Shown here: positions 15,417-24,400 of the stretch, in pieces
Layout of the letters: each line of letters opens with the position of its first letter
Position numbering within the stretch: position 1 is the first letter of the stretch
Origin: Pseudomonas cuatrocienegasensis
Lineage (GTDB): Bacteria > Pseudomonadota > Gammaproteobacteria > Pseudomonadales > Pseudomonadaceae
Direction of reading: 5' to 3'
Assembly: GCF_900110925.1 (NCBI RefSeq)
Contig: NZ_FOFP01000030.1
Coordinates: forward strand, 1 to 35,776
Length of the DNA stretch: 35,776 bases
Made by a program: the position numbers and the translations under genes
The notes under the pieces: model-generated
Database searches by the model: none
Told to the model about the DNA's origin: nothing
What the model saw: only the letters and a program-made list of their open reading frames with translations

Positions 15417-16667
15417 ATGCTCACTGAACCCCGTCAATTTATGCGCCCGCGGTTGCCAAAAGATCATCGCTGCGCGGGTGATTTATGCGTTGAAGCACTC
15501 GCCATCGGTGCTGACACCACCAATTCACTGGTGATGGAGATCTTCGCATCAGAAAAAGAGGAAATGGTGTGCTTAGCGGTGGTGGAAGAGGGCAGACCCA
15601 TTGGCCTGATCAACCGCAATATTTTTCTGTCGCAGATGAGTAAACCGTTTCACCGGGAAATCTACGACCGCAAAAGCTGCATCGCTTTTATGGACAAAGA
15701 GCCGCTGATTGTCGATGCAGGCATGAGCATTGAGGACCTTTCGTTCAAAACCGTTGAGTACGGTGAAAAGGCGCTGGCGGATGGTTTTATTGTCACCCGC
15801 GACGGTATTTTTGCCGGGCTGGGTAACGGTCTGCGGCTGATGGGCGTAGTGGCTGCCATACAGGCGGAGAGAAACCGCCAGATGATGCAAAGCATCGAAT
15901 ACGCCAGCGTGATTCAGCGCGCCATGCTGCGAGCCTCTCGCGAAGCCCTGGCCTCCACCTTGGACGACGCTGCCCTGGTGTGGGAGCCACGAGATGTGGT
16001 CGGCGGCGACTTCTACCATTTCGCGGCCTATCACGATGGCTGGTTCGGCGCGATTGCCGACTGCACGGGGCATGGGGTGCCCGGCGCATTTATGACCATG
16101 ATTGCGTCCTCGTCGCTGACCCAGGCATTGGTCCAACACGGCCCGCGTAATCCGGCGGACTTATTGTCTGCGGTGAACAAAAGCGTCAAGGGCCTGCTTG
16201 GGCAGGTGAACGGGGTCGACGACACGCCAGAGTCCGATGATGGTTTGGATGCGGCGTTTATCTGGTTCGATACCGCCAGTGGCACCCTGAGTTTTGCCGG
16301 GGCCAACCTCGGCCTGCATATTCTCGCTCCTGGCATCGAGCAGTTCGAGAGCCATGCCGGCCAGCGCATGGGCGTTGGCTATGTGAACAGCGACCTCGAC
16401 TACCAATGGCCCATCAGCAGCATCGCCATTGCCCCCAACAGCCTGGTGTTTATCACCACTGACGGCCTGATTGATCAGGTGGGAGGGCCGAAAAATATCT
16501 CCCTTGGCAAACGCAACGTGTTTAAAGCGATTGTCGATAACCGCAGTAAATCCACTGCAGAGATTTGCAGTGCCTTGCAACACACCCTGGCAAGTTGGCA
16601 GCAAGGACAGACGCGCCGCGATGACTTGACCCTGTTTTGTGCCCGCCTCAGGAATAACGATGAATAA
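15417..16667 (+). CDS. PP2C-type (SpoIIE) serine/threonine phosphatase, SiaA-like, soluble
   Basis: It probably dephosphorylates the switch protein encoded two genes downstream (17237-17641). The N-terminal part (about residues 10-150) resembles a CBS-like sensory region (IGLINRNIFLSQMSKPFHRE, KEPLIVDAGMSIEDLS), followed by a linker helix (IQAERNRQMMQSIEYASVIQ). The SpoIIE/PP2C domain carries the metal-binding motifs RDVVGGDFYHF, ADCTGHGVPGAFMTM, TDGLIDQVGG and RRDDLTLF. Unlike SiaA of Pseudomonas aeruginosa there is no transmembrane segment, HAMP or periplasmic sensor, so the input must differ. The start is uncertain: ATG 15417 fits recalled relatives, with 15384 and 15441 also in frame. Its end overlaps the kinase gene by 8 bases. 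Confidence 0.88.
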   Translation: MLTEPRQFMRPRLPKDHRCAGDLCVEALAIGADTTNSLVMEIFASEKEEMVCLAVVEEGRPIGLINRNIFLSQMSKPFHREIYDRKSCIAFMDKEPLIVDAGMSIEDLSFKTVEYGEKALADGFIVTRDGIFAGLGNGLRLMGVVAAIQAERNRQMMQSIEYASVIQRAMLRASREALASTLDDAALVWEPRDVVGGDFYHFAAYHDGWFGAIADCTGHGVPGAFMTMIASSSLTQALVQHGPRNPADLLSAVNKSVKGLLGQVNGVDDTPESDDGLDAAFIWFDTASGTLSFAGANLGLHILAPGIEQFESHAGQRMGVGYVNSDLDYQWPISSIAIAPNSLVFITTDGLIDQVGGPKNISLGKRNVFKAIVDNRSKSTAEICSALQHTLASWQQGQTRRDDLTLFCARLRNNDE

Positions 16668-17235
16668 CCCCAACATCCATTCAGCAACGCAGGACTGCAC
16701 CTTCTTCGAATTAGCCAAGCAGCGTGATGTGATTTTTTATCACATGGGATATTTCTCGCAGAACATCATTGCCGCCATGGCGGAGGTGGTGAAGCTGCAG
16801 TTGGAAATATCCGGGGTCAATGGCCAGACGCGGCGCAAGTTGTTCTCCTCATTTATTGAGCTGTCGCAAAACATCATTCATTACTCCTCCTACTCGCTGA
16901 ACGAACAGTCGTCCAATATATCGCTGTTGCGTCAGGGCGCCGTGTGCATCAGCGTCGAAGATGATCACCACTTGATGCTCTGCGCCAACCCCATCGCCAC
17001 CAAAGACGTCGAACATCTGCGAGAAAAACTGGAGCCGCTGCGCACCATGTCCGAGGACGAAATCAAGCAGGCCTACAAGCTGACCTTACGCGACGAAACA
17101 CCGAAAGGCAGCAAGGGCGCGGGGCTGGGCTTTCTGACCATGGCTCGCGATGCGTGTTCGCCACTGGAGTTCAGCTTCCAGACGATGTCGGATGACCCCG
17201 ACACCACGCTGTTCTGTCTTAAATCCGTAATATGA
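16660..17235 (+). CDS. siaB: SiaB-like protein kinase (HATPase-type)
   Basis: A 191-residue GHKL-type ATPase resembling SiaB, which phosphorylates the switch protein SiaC. The N-box-like FIELSQNIIHYSSYS (about residues 67-81) and the glycine-rich GSKGAGLGFLTMARDA (about 155-170) form the nucleotide site. AGGA lies seven bases before the ATG, which overlaps the phosphatase stop by 8 bases, implying translational coupling. In Pseudomonas aeruginosa SiaB and SiaA oppose each other on SiaC; the same roles here are inferred from gene order and motifs. Confidence 0.87.
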   Translation: MNNPNIHSATQDCTFFELAKQRDVIFYHMGYFSQNIIAAMAEVVKLQLEISGVNGQTRRKLFSSFIELSQNIIHYSSYSLNEQSSNISLLRQGAVCISVEDDHHLMLCANPIATKDVEHLREKLEPLRTMSEDEIKQAYKLTLRDETPKGSKGAGLGFLTMARDACSPLEFSFQTMSDDPDTTLFCLKSVI

Positions 17236-17236
17236 G

Positions 17237-17641
17237 ATGAGTGATACTGAAGCCATGGACAATTTTTATACCGAAGCAACCCCCACCTCCCCCGAAGTTG
17301 ATTTCAAATTCGATAGCCATCAACTGGCTATCCGTGGTGAGTCGTACCCTGAAAATGCAGCGGCTTTTTATGCCCCAATAACCCAGCAACTGCGCAGTTA
17401 CCTAGCCAGCCTGCAAGACACCACAGTCACTGTCGACATTGCTCTGGCCTATTTCAATAGCTCCAGCACCAAAATGCTCTTCAGCATTTTTGATGCCTTG
17501 GATGAGTCGGCCAAGCAGGGTAATACGATTCGCGTAAACTGGTACTTTGACGAAGAAGACGAAACTATTTTCGAGTTTGGTGAGGAGTTGAAGGCCGATT
17601 TCGAAGCCATTGAATTCAACGACTGCCCCATCGCCGTCTGA
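17237..17641 (+). CDS. siaC: SiaC-like switch protein (DUF1987)
   Basis: A 134-residue partner-switch protein. The hallmark LAYFNSSSTKMLFSIFDALD (about residues 74-93) contains the Ser/Thr cluster that includes the phosphorylation site in SiaC, followed by the acidic C-terminal half (VNWYFDEEDETIFEFGEELK) typical of DUF1987. By analogy, unphosphorylated SiaC binds and activates the diguanylate cyclase, and phosphorylation by SiaB releases it. The start used is ATG 17237, one base after the siaB stop; ATG 17255 is possible. Confidence 0.87.
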   Translation: MSDTEAMDNFYTEATPTSPEVDFKFDSHQLAIRGESYPENAAAFYAPITQQLRSYLASLQDTTVTVDIALAYFNSSSTKMLFSIFDALDESAKQGNTIRVNWYFDEEDETIFEFGEELKADFEAIEFNDCPIAV

Positions 17642-17656
17642 TTGAGGATTATGGCC

Positions 17657-18415
17657 ATGCCTGCGTCAGTTACTCCCGTAACAAACCCGGCCGACACTGC
17701 GCCCAATTTGTTCAGCAGTGAGGCCGAGGCGCTTGAACGCGTGCGTTCAGTATTAGCCCTTACGGAAGCGGGCCCGGACATCTACAAAAAGACGCTGGGC
17801 GAACTGCTGGTGCACTTCGAACGGCTGATGCGTGAAACCCGGCGCTTGATCGGCCGCAGCGACCGCGCTGAGCGAGAGATGAACACCCTCAATGCGCAGC
17901 TGCAAACCCTTGCCCATCAGCTGGAATACCGCGCCACCCACGATGCACTGACCGGCGTATTGAACAGGGGTGCGGTGATCGAGCAAACCATCAAGGCCCT
18001 GCTCACGTCCGGTGCGGTGATGGTTGTGTTGGATATCGACCACTTCAAACAGGTGAATGACGACTTTGGTCACCCCGCAGGCGATGCCGTTATTCAGGGC
18101 ATCGTTGGCTGCCTGCGCGGTGTCGTCGGCAACAAGGGCGTGATCGGACGGGTCGGTGGCGAAGAGTTCACAGTGTTGATTCCTTCAGGTGGGTTGGAGG
18201 AGGGCATGGCGCTTGCGCAAGCCATGCGCCACGCTATCGCCGAGCATGTGTTTGACGCGCCTGTGAATCGCCGTATTACCGCAAGCTTTGGCGTGAGTGC
18301 CTGCGCCGTGGGCACGAGTTTCGAGACGGCTTATGGCCTAGCCGATAGCGCCCTGTATCGGGCGAAGAAGGCTGGTCGCGATTGTGTTGAGGCGGCTGAC
18401 CAGGCAATCGTTTAA
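17657..18415 (+). CDS. siaD: SiaD-like diguanylate cyclase (GGDEF)
   Basis: A 252-residue protein making c-di-GMP. The N-terminal region (1-95) is helical with a coiled coil (RAEREMNTLNAQLQTLAHQL) and would be the SiaC-responsive stalk. The GGDEF domain follows (about 96-245): HDALTGVLNRGAVIE, VVLDIDHFKQVNDDFGHPAG and the active site RVGGEEF. There is no RxxD inhibitory site before it. No membrane segment is present. AGGA lies 8 bases before ATG 17657; ATG 17651 and TTG 17642 are in frame. It ends the phosphatase-kinase-switch-cyclase operon. Confidence 0.88.
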   Translation: MPASVTPVTNPADTAPNLFSSEAEALERVRSVLALTEAGPDIYKKTLGELLVHFERLMRETRRLIGRSDRAEREMNTLNAQLQTLAHQLEYRATHDALTGVLNRGAVIEQTIKALLTSGAVMVVLDIDHFKQVNDDFGHPAGDAVIQGIVGCLRGVVGNKGVIGRVGGEEFTVLIPSGGLEEGMALAQAMRHAIAEHVFDAPVNRRITASFGVSACAVGTSFETAYGLADSALYRAKKAGRDCVEAADQAIV

Positions 18416-18596
18416 TTCCTCGCCGCACTGAAGAAATGTTGCAGAGCGTTCTTGATGGCGATGCGTTGAAGGCGCAGCGTAAGCGCTGGCCAGCACGGTG
18501 CAGCGTTTTAATCATGCCGACCCTTGATTAGGCTGTGTCAAAAGGCTGCATGGGGTAACCTTGCTCCACATTTCAACTGAAGCTGCGAACTGAACG

Positions 18597-19106
18597 ATGG
18601 GTTTTGAACAACTAGCTGAGTTACGCGACCGCCTGCGGGTCGAAAATGTGCAGGTAAAGCCTGATAGTACGAAGCAGCGTGTGCGGAAGCCCTCTCCGCA
18701 AACGAAGCCTCACGAGCAAGACCCTGCGGTAGAGGCAATCTGGCGACTGCAGAAGCACTTTCCATTGGCCTTTCCGGTCAATCCTGCCCCCAAGGTTCCG
18801 CTAAAAGAAGGCATTCTCAAAGATGCTGAGCAACACCTGGAGCTGCTCGGAATAACCAGCGAACAGCTCAAGCAGGGTATCGCTACCTGGTGTCGAGGAA
18901 GTCGATACTGGGCAAGCATGACGGAGAATACGCCGCGCTTAGATTTAAACGGCCAGGCAACTGGCGTGGTGACGGTGGCTCAGGCGCTTCATGCGAAGCA
19001 TCAGGCTAAGCGGCAACGGGTACAGGCACGACGGAATCAGGCAAAGCCGGAAGCGGTTTTACAGAGTAAGGCTGTCGAGACCGCTGTTGAAGAGACCGTG
19101 GATTAA
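18597..19106 (+). CDS. ProQ/FinO-domain RNA-binding protein
   Basis: A 169-residue protein with a basic N-terminal extension, a FinO/ProQ domain (about residues 42-130) and a basic, charged C-terminal tail (KHQAKRQRVQARRNQAKPE). Domain landmarks are FPLAFPVNPAPKVPLKEGIL, LGITSEQLKQGIATWCRGSR, YWASMTENTPRLDLNGQATG and VVTVAQALHAKH. The family binds structured RNAs and stabilises sRNA-mRNA pairs. It lies inside the island, same strand as the signalling operon but about 180 bases away. It may be an accessory copy distinct from the core chromosomal ProQ. Confidence 0.88.
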   Translation: MGFEQLAELRDRLRVENVQVKPDSTKQRVRKPSPQTKPHEQDPAVEAIWRLQKHFPLAFPVNPAPKVPLKEGILKDAEQHLELLGITSEQLKQGIATWCRGSRYWASMTENTPRLDLNGQATGVVTVAQALHAKHQAKRQRVQARRNQAKPEAVLQSKAVETAVEETVD

Positions 19107-19270
19107 AGGATCAAACGTGCTCGCTGCCGAGTTGCTCAATCACTGAGACGGGGCTGTTCATAGAGTCGCCGGTACAGCCTCTCAGGTGTGTCCTCAGGCG
19201 ACAGCAATGCTGCCGTCATAAGTATCAGAACGAGTCCTTGCCTCGCATTCTGTCGGTCGCTAGCAGCGCA

Positions 19271-20515
19271 CTAATTCGCAGTCGGATAGTTCGCGGTTAA
19301 ATCCGCCGATGTGGCTTCTGGCGCTTCTTTGGGAAGCTTTAGGGTCAACACGATAAGCAATACCCCCACGCCGCTAATGGTGGCATAGCCCCCAGCAAAG
19401 CTGCCGCTGTGACTGGCCAGTAGGCCTGCACCGTAGTTACCGAGCATACCGCCAGAGCCCTGCATCACGTTGGCGACCCCAAAAATTGATACGGCCATCG
19501 CGCTGGATGATGCCAGCTTGGAAACGTAGGCGGGAATGAGGCCGAAGATTGGGTAAAAGGCTGTAGAAAACAACCCAGCAGCGACCAATGGCCAATAGCC
19601 GTAGGGGTGTACTACGAAGATTAGTGCCGCCGTTACCACGCAGCTATACACCAGCAACATGGCAGCACGTAAACCGGTGCGATCCGAGAGCCAGCCGACT
19701 ACCAGCCCCGCAAACATGCCAACGAAGCCGATCACGGCCCAGACCTGAGCGCTGAATTGCACGTCAAAACCCAGCTCGGTTCGCAGGTAGGACGAGAGGT
19801 ATGTTTGGAACGGAAAGGTGGCAAAGCCGATCAGAAAGTTCATCGACCAGATCATCAGTATCCAGGGCTTTATCAAGGCTAAGCGCGTGTTGGAAACTGC
19901 CCGATCCACGGCCATGGTTGTTACGGTCGGAGGAGGGGTTTTGCTAAGCAAACCGGCTTTCTTGAAAACTACCAGCACCAGAACAGCCATAGCGACAGTG
20001 AGCAGGCCTACCCACCACCAGACACTGCGCCACTCTCCTTGCGCGGCATACAGGGGTACTAGCAGGCTATTGACCGCGACCCCATAGCTCGTCCCGCTTG
20101 ATACCAAGCCCATAGCTAAGCCTCGGTAACGGTAAGCTGTGACTCTGGCGACAATATCGACCATTGGCACAAAGACCGTCGCAGCCGTTCCCGCTAGCAG
20201 GGTCAGTAATGTGCCTATAACCAGGATGTTGTCTGAAAGGGGAATCAGCAATAAGGCCAGCGCGCAGATCGCCCCGGATGCCACGATCATCCAGCCTCCG
20301 CCGATTTTGGGTGTCAGCCAGACAGCGAGTAGGGCGCAGATCAGAAAGCCAAACTGCGCCGAGGCCGTGATACTGCCCACGTAGGAGAAGTCGAAACCCA
20401 GAGATGCCTGCATGTCGGGCACGAGCTGGGCAAAAAGGTAAATCCCAAAGCCATAGGTCGCGGCCACCAGGCTGGTTAGCAACACTACAATCGCAGCATT
20501 CAAACGCATGGTCAT
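19271..20515 (-). CDS. MFS transporter
   Basis: A 414-residue inner-membrane protein with about 12 hydrophobic segments. They fall in two halves around a soluble loop (SKTPPPTVTTMAVDRAVSNT). MFS-like landmarks are a loop-2/3 region (LLAVWLTPKIGGGW) and, in the second half, GMFAGLVVGWLSDRTGLRAA, which matches the classical G-x-x-x-D-R-x-G-R/L signature. The first ATG is at 20515, with a second two codons in; neither has a strong ribosome-binding site. Substrate unknown. It is convergent with the ProQ-like gene and is the last gene before the distal attachment repeat. Confidence 0.88.
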   Translation of the reverse strand: MTMRLNAAIVVLLTSLVAATYGFGIYLFAQLVPDMQASLGFDFSYVGSITASAQFGFLICALLAVWLTPKIGGGWMIVASGAICALALLLIPLSDNILVIGTLLTLLAGTAATVFVPMVDIVARVTAYRYRGLAMGLVSSGTSYGVAVNSLLVPLYAAQGEWRSVWWWVGLLTVAMAVLVLVVFKKAGLLSKTPPPTVTTMAVDRAVSNTRLALIKPWILMIWSMNFLIGFATFPFQTYLSSYLRTELGFDVQFSAQVWAVIGFVGMFAGLVVGWLSDRTGLRAAMLLVYSCVVTAALIFVVHPYGYWPLVAAGLFSTAFYPIFGLIPAYVSKLASSSAMAVSIFGVANVMQGSGGMLGNYGAGLLASHSGSFAGGYATISGVGVLLIVLTLKLPKEAPEATSADLTANYPTAN

Positions 20516-20977
20516 TACCGTATGGGCGCTGGGGATCTGTGGCGGTTAGTCAGCAAGCAGGCCGCAACAACATGATAAGAATGGCGCAGGCGTATCTGTT
20601 CGATAAGGCTACTTGGGTGGGCGGCCATCTTTGAGTAAACGCGCAGGTGGCTGCTTTACTCACGCAAAATCAGCGGCAAAAATGTTCATTTCGCTACCAC
20701 GGTTTGACTTTAATGAGCGCGCAATTTGGACGACTGATAAAAGCGTCCTGCAGATGTTCTATAGCGCCATGCAGAGTGCCATTTTGCTGCTTAGGCAGGC
20801 GGTCCCATTGTCTCGCATAGGGACTCTGAAGCGACGGGGTAAGGTGTTGTGGCCCTAAATGCCTCAGGGACTTTTGCGGGAAATCGTTGAAAACCGTCGG
20901 ATAGCGTAGAGCATTGGCTGCAGCGAGCGCTCAAAATTATCCTATTAAAATCAATGCTTTATAAGTTAAACTTCCGA
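20516..20977. other. Non-coding end of the island
   Basis: About 460 bases between the MFS start and the distal attachment repeat. Open frames here show no protein-like features. The last 60 bases are AT-rich (CCTATTAAAATCAATGCTTT), and 20865-20881 holds the 17-base repeat shared with the left end. It probably contains the MFS promoter and the right arm of the recombination site. Confidence 0.45.
20865..20881 (+). repeat. Possible integrase arm site, right end
   Basis: CAGGGACTTTTGCGGGA is an exact 17-base copy of the sequence just inside the left attachment repeat (12800-12816), in the same orientation. It lies about 100 bases inside the right attachment repeat. An arm-type integrase site is the simplest reading. 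Confidence 0.55.
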
Positions 20978-21072
20978 CATGGGGTGCAAGGGTCGAGTGT
21001 TCGAATCACTCCGTCCCGACCAAACAAACCCTACACTAGAGCCTGGTCAGTGATGACCAGGCTTTTTTGTGT
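20978..21072 (+). repeat. Island attachment repeat, distal copy
   Basis: 95 bases matching 12704-12799: the tRNA-Pro 3' part from the anticodon stem through the terminator. Differences are one G lost in the variable-loop region (GGGG to GGG), T to A just after the CCA, and G to A in the terminator loop. Since islands usually rebuild the tRNA from their own attP, this copy is likely the displaced original 3' end. It has no tRNA 5' half and cannot make a tRNA. Confidence 0.93.
21041..21068 (+). terminator. Duplicated tRNA-Pro terminator at the distal repeat
   Basis: The same GCCTGGTC/GACCAGGC stem plus six T as behind the tRNA, with one loop change. It may still stop transcription leaving the island rightwards towards csbD, which is read in the opposite direction. 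Confidence 0.85.
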
Positions 21073-21182
21073 TCGGCGCTTTTGTGGGCGCTTCTATTTC
21101 TGACCTCGCCATGCATTGCCGGCGCAAGCTCACGGGTGCGCTCATGAGCGTTAGGCTGCCCGATGGAGTGAAATTTTCGCTG

Positions 21183-21398
21183 TCAGCTGCCCCGGTGGCG
21201 TTCAAAAAAGCTCATGACCTGTTTTTGCGCATCTTCGCGTGGCATGTCGTAGCGTTCTTGCACCAGGGCTGTGAGCCGTTGCGCGTCGCCTTCGGATTTG
21301 ATCAGTTCATCCAGCGTCAATTCATCCCAGACAATACGGGCAGGGCCGGCGAGCTGCCGCCAGTTGTTGCGGATAATCTCGGCGAGAGGTCGGGCCAT
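21183..21398 (-). CDS. CsbD-like stress protein
   Basis: A 71-residue soluble protein resembling the CsbD/YjbJ family, small abundant stress-induced proteins of unknown mechanism. The pattern NNWRQLAGPARIVWDELTLD, then EGDAQRLTALVQERYDMPRE and DAQKQVMSFFERH, follows the family layout (N-W-K-Q-x-x-G, E-G-x-x-x-x-L, I-Q-x-R-Y-G). The ATG at 21398 is chosen for its GGAGA box and family length; a longer frame to 21521 would overlap the end of the glucan-synthase gene in another frame. It starts about 50 bases after that gene on the same strand and may share its transcript. Confidence 0.75.
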   Translation of the reverse strand: MARPLAEIIRNNWRQLAGPARIVWDELTLDELIKSEGDAQRLTALVQERYDMPREDAQKQVMSFFERHRGS

Positions 21399-21450
21399 CT
21401 GGCGTCTCCTTGTAGTTGCTGTGATTACGAGGGGCAGGGTGCTGCTCTCG

Positions 21451-24400
21451 TTAAAGCGGTCGGTAATGCAGTTCGATGCGGTGTTCGCGGGCGTCGTCCA
21501 GCAAGGGGATATCCGGGCCATCCAGGCGTACGCCGTCGAGGTGCAGCGCGGGCGTGGCGTCAGCGGCCTGGTGGACTTCGATGCGGTACAGCGTTGAGCC
21601 GAAGCGATAATCCAGGCTAAAGCCTGGCCAGTTCGCAGGCAGCAGTGGCTGCAGGCGCATATTGTTGCCGATGCGCTGTATGCCTAGCAGCGACTCGACG
21701 ACAAAGCGGTACATCCAGCCGGCCGCACCGGTGTACCAGCTCCAGCCGCCGCGCCCGGCATGGGGGGCGACACCGTAGACATCGGCGCTGACCACGTAGG
21801 GCTCGACCTTGTACTGCTCGATGGTCGCGGCGTCGCCGTGGCCCACCGGGTTGATCAGGCGCAGCACCTCCCAGGCCCTTGCACTGTCACCCAGGCGGGC
21901 GAAGGCCATGCCGGCCCATACCGCTGCATGGGTGTATTGACCGCCGTTTTCGCGTACCCCAGGCACGTAGCCTTTGATGTAGCCGGGGTCGAGTGTGCCT
22001 TGGTCGAAGGGCGGATCGAGTAGTTTGATCAAGCCCAGGTCGCGGCGCAGCAGATGTTTGTCCAAGGCGTCCATGGCACTGCGTTGGCGCTCCGGCGCGG
22101 CTGCGGCGCAGAGCACTGACCAGCTCTGGGCAATCGAGTCGATACGGCAGTCCTCGTTGGCGGCTGAGCCTAGCGGTGTGCCGTCATCGAAGTAGGCACG
22201 CCGATACCAGGCGCCGTCCCAGCCATGGGCTTCCAGGCTCAAACGCAGGCTCTCGGCCTGTTCCAGGCAGCGCTGGGCGAAGGGCGCGTCGCCATGACTG
22301 CGCGCCGTCTCGGCGAACTGCTGCAGCACCTCGTAGAGGAAGAAGCCCAGCCATACGCTTTCGCCTTGGCCTTGTTCGCCGACCCGGTTCATGCCGTCGT
22401 TCCAGTCACCGCAACCAATCAGGGGCAGGCCGTGAGCACCTCGGCCCATGCTGTGTTCGATGGCGCGCACGCAATGCTGGTAAAGGCTTTCCTGCTGCGT
22501 TGAAGTTCGTGGCAGATCGTAATAGGACTCTTCACCCGCATTCAGTGCACGGCCTTCTATGTACTGCACCTGTTCATCAAGAACCTCCTGATCTCCGGTG
22601 ATCAGTACATAGCGGCTGGTGGCCAGGGCCAGCCACAGGTAGTCGTCGGAGCAGCCGGTGCGCACACCGCGGTCCAGGGGTGGGTGCCACCAGTGCTGCA
22701 CATCGCCCTCGATGAATTGATGGGCAGCACACAGCAGTAGGTGCTGGCGGCTGGCGGCTGGGTTGGCATGGAGCATGGCCATGCTGTCTTGCAACTGGTC
22801 GCGAAACCCATAGGCGCCGCCCGACTGGTAATAGCCGCTGCGTGCCCAGAAACGGCTGGCGATAACCTGATACATGAGCCAGCCGTTGACCAGTACATCG
22901 ATGGCCGGCTCCGGGGTTTTTATCTGGATTGTGTTGAGTGTCGTGCGCCAGTAGCGACGTACCGTCTTGAGGACGCAGGCGGCGGCACTGTTGCTGCGGT
23001 AGGTTTGCGCCAGGTGGCGGGCGCACGCGACCGTTCGACCGGCGCCGAGACGAAAGATGATGTCGCGGCTGTCGCCATCGGCCAACTCGAACGCGACTTG
23101 AATCGCTGCGCATGGGTCCAGGCCGCCCCCCGTCCGGCCGGACAGGTGCGGCTTGGCCATGGCAGCGGGTGCATTCAGGTTGCCGTTACGGCCAAGAAAT
23201 TCGCTGCGATCACCACTGACGGTGCGCGTCCGCGAGTCGGCATCGAAGAATGCCACGCGCCCGGGAAAGTCGATGGAGTAGGCGTTGCGTGCGAACAGCG
23301 CACCGCAGATCGGGTCCTGTTCGGTGACGATGTGCATGGCTGACTTTTCCCGCAGGTCACCGAGTACCCAGGCGACATAGCCAGTGGCTGACAGGCGCCG
23401 GGTGCGTCCTGACTGGTTGCGCACGCTCAGCCGCGAGAACTTGATCGAGGCGTCTAGGGCGACATACACCCAGAGTTCGCTGTGGATGCCGTCTTCTTCA
23501 TGCTCGAAGACGCTGTAGCCGAAGCCGTGGCGCGTGGTGTAGCTACCGGTGCCGGGGCGCGGCAGCGGGGTGGGTGACCAGTAGTGCCCGCTCTCGTCAT
23601 CGCGCAGGTAAAACGCTTCGTCACTGGCGTCGCTGAGCGGCTCGTTGTGCCAGGGCGTCAGGCGGTATTCATGGGCGTTCTCGCTCCAGGTGTAGGCACC
23701 GCCGCTTTCGCTGATTATCGTGCCGAAGTCCGGATTGGCCAGCACATTAGCCCAGGGTGCTGGTGTGCTCACGCCTTCGGCAAGTTGGATCGCGTATTCG
23801 CTGCCGTCGGCGCTGAAGCCGCCAAACGGGTTGCTTAGCGCCAGCGAGGTATTGTTGATTACCGGGCTGGCTGGCGAGCGTTGAGGTGTCCGTAACTGGC
23901 GGGCGTCGAAGCGCGGCAGTGCTGGCTCGCTGGTGCGTCGGTGCAGTTGTTCGGCCAGGCTGCCATGCTGGTCGCTGAGCACCACGCGTGCCACGGCGAG
24001 CATCAGCAGGCGGTCTTCGCTGGACAGTTGCTGAGCCGGGCGGACGAAGATGCCGCCGGGTCGGTCCAGCAGATTGGCGCCGCTGCTGGAGGTGACCAGG
24101 GCCATGATCAGGTCTTGCAGGTGTTGGCGGTAGCCCGCCTGGTCTTCGTTCCAGATCACCAGGTCCAGCGCCAGGCCCTTTTGTCGCCAGTAGGCATGGG
24201 CCTGGACCAGTTGCCGTACCAGTTCGATATTGGTTGGGTCAGCGATCTGCACCAGAACGATGGGCAGGTCGCCGGAAATCGCCTGGCCCCAGAGGCCCGA
24301 CTGGTTGCGCTGGTTGCCGCTTATCAGGCTGGGATCGGCGCGTAACGAGGCATTGGCGTAGAGGATCGAGGCGGCCAGTTGTTCAAACAGACGGGCGTCG

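Larger units (their letters stand above)
12704..21072. mobile_element. Genomic island integrated in tRNA-Pro(GGG)
   Basis: About 8.3 kb bounded by 96/95-base direct repeats of the tRNA 3' half plus terminator, with a tyrosine-integrase gene directly beside the intact tRNA. The cargo is a solute-binding protein, a csrA-like relic, a hypothetical gene, a siaABCD-like operon, a ProQ/FinO-domain gene and an MFS transporter. No phage structural, conjugation or replication genes are visible, and the integrase looks 5'-truncated, so it is probably an immobilised or satellite island. The repeat copies have diverged slightly, which argues against very recent insertion. Confidence 0.88.

Noticed and set aside
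20613..20858. 81-codon open frame in the distal end of the island
   Set aside because: No good ribosome-binding site and no recognisable sequence; composition looks random.
20978..21072. Second tRNA-Pro gene
   Set aside because: Only the 3' part is present, with no acceptor 5' strand or D arm; it is the attachment repeat.
12704..21072. Prophage or anti-phage defence island
   Set aside because: No structural, lysis, replication or known defence genes are visible; the cargo is signalling, RNA binding and transport.
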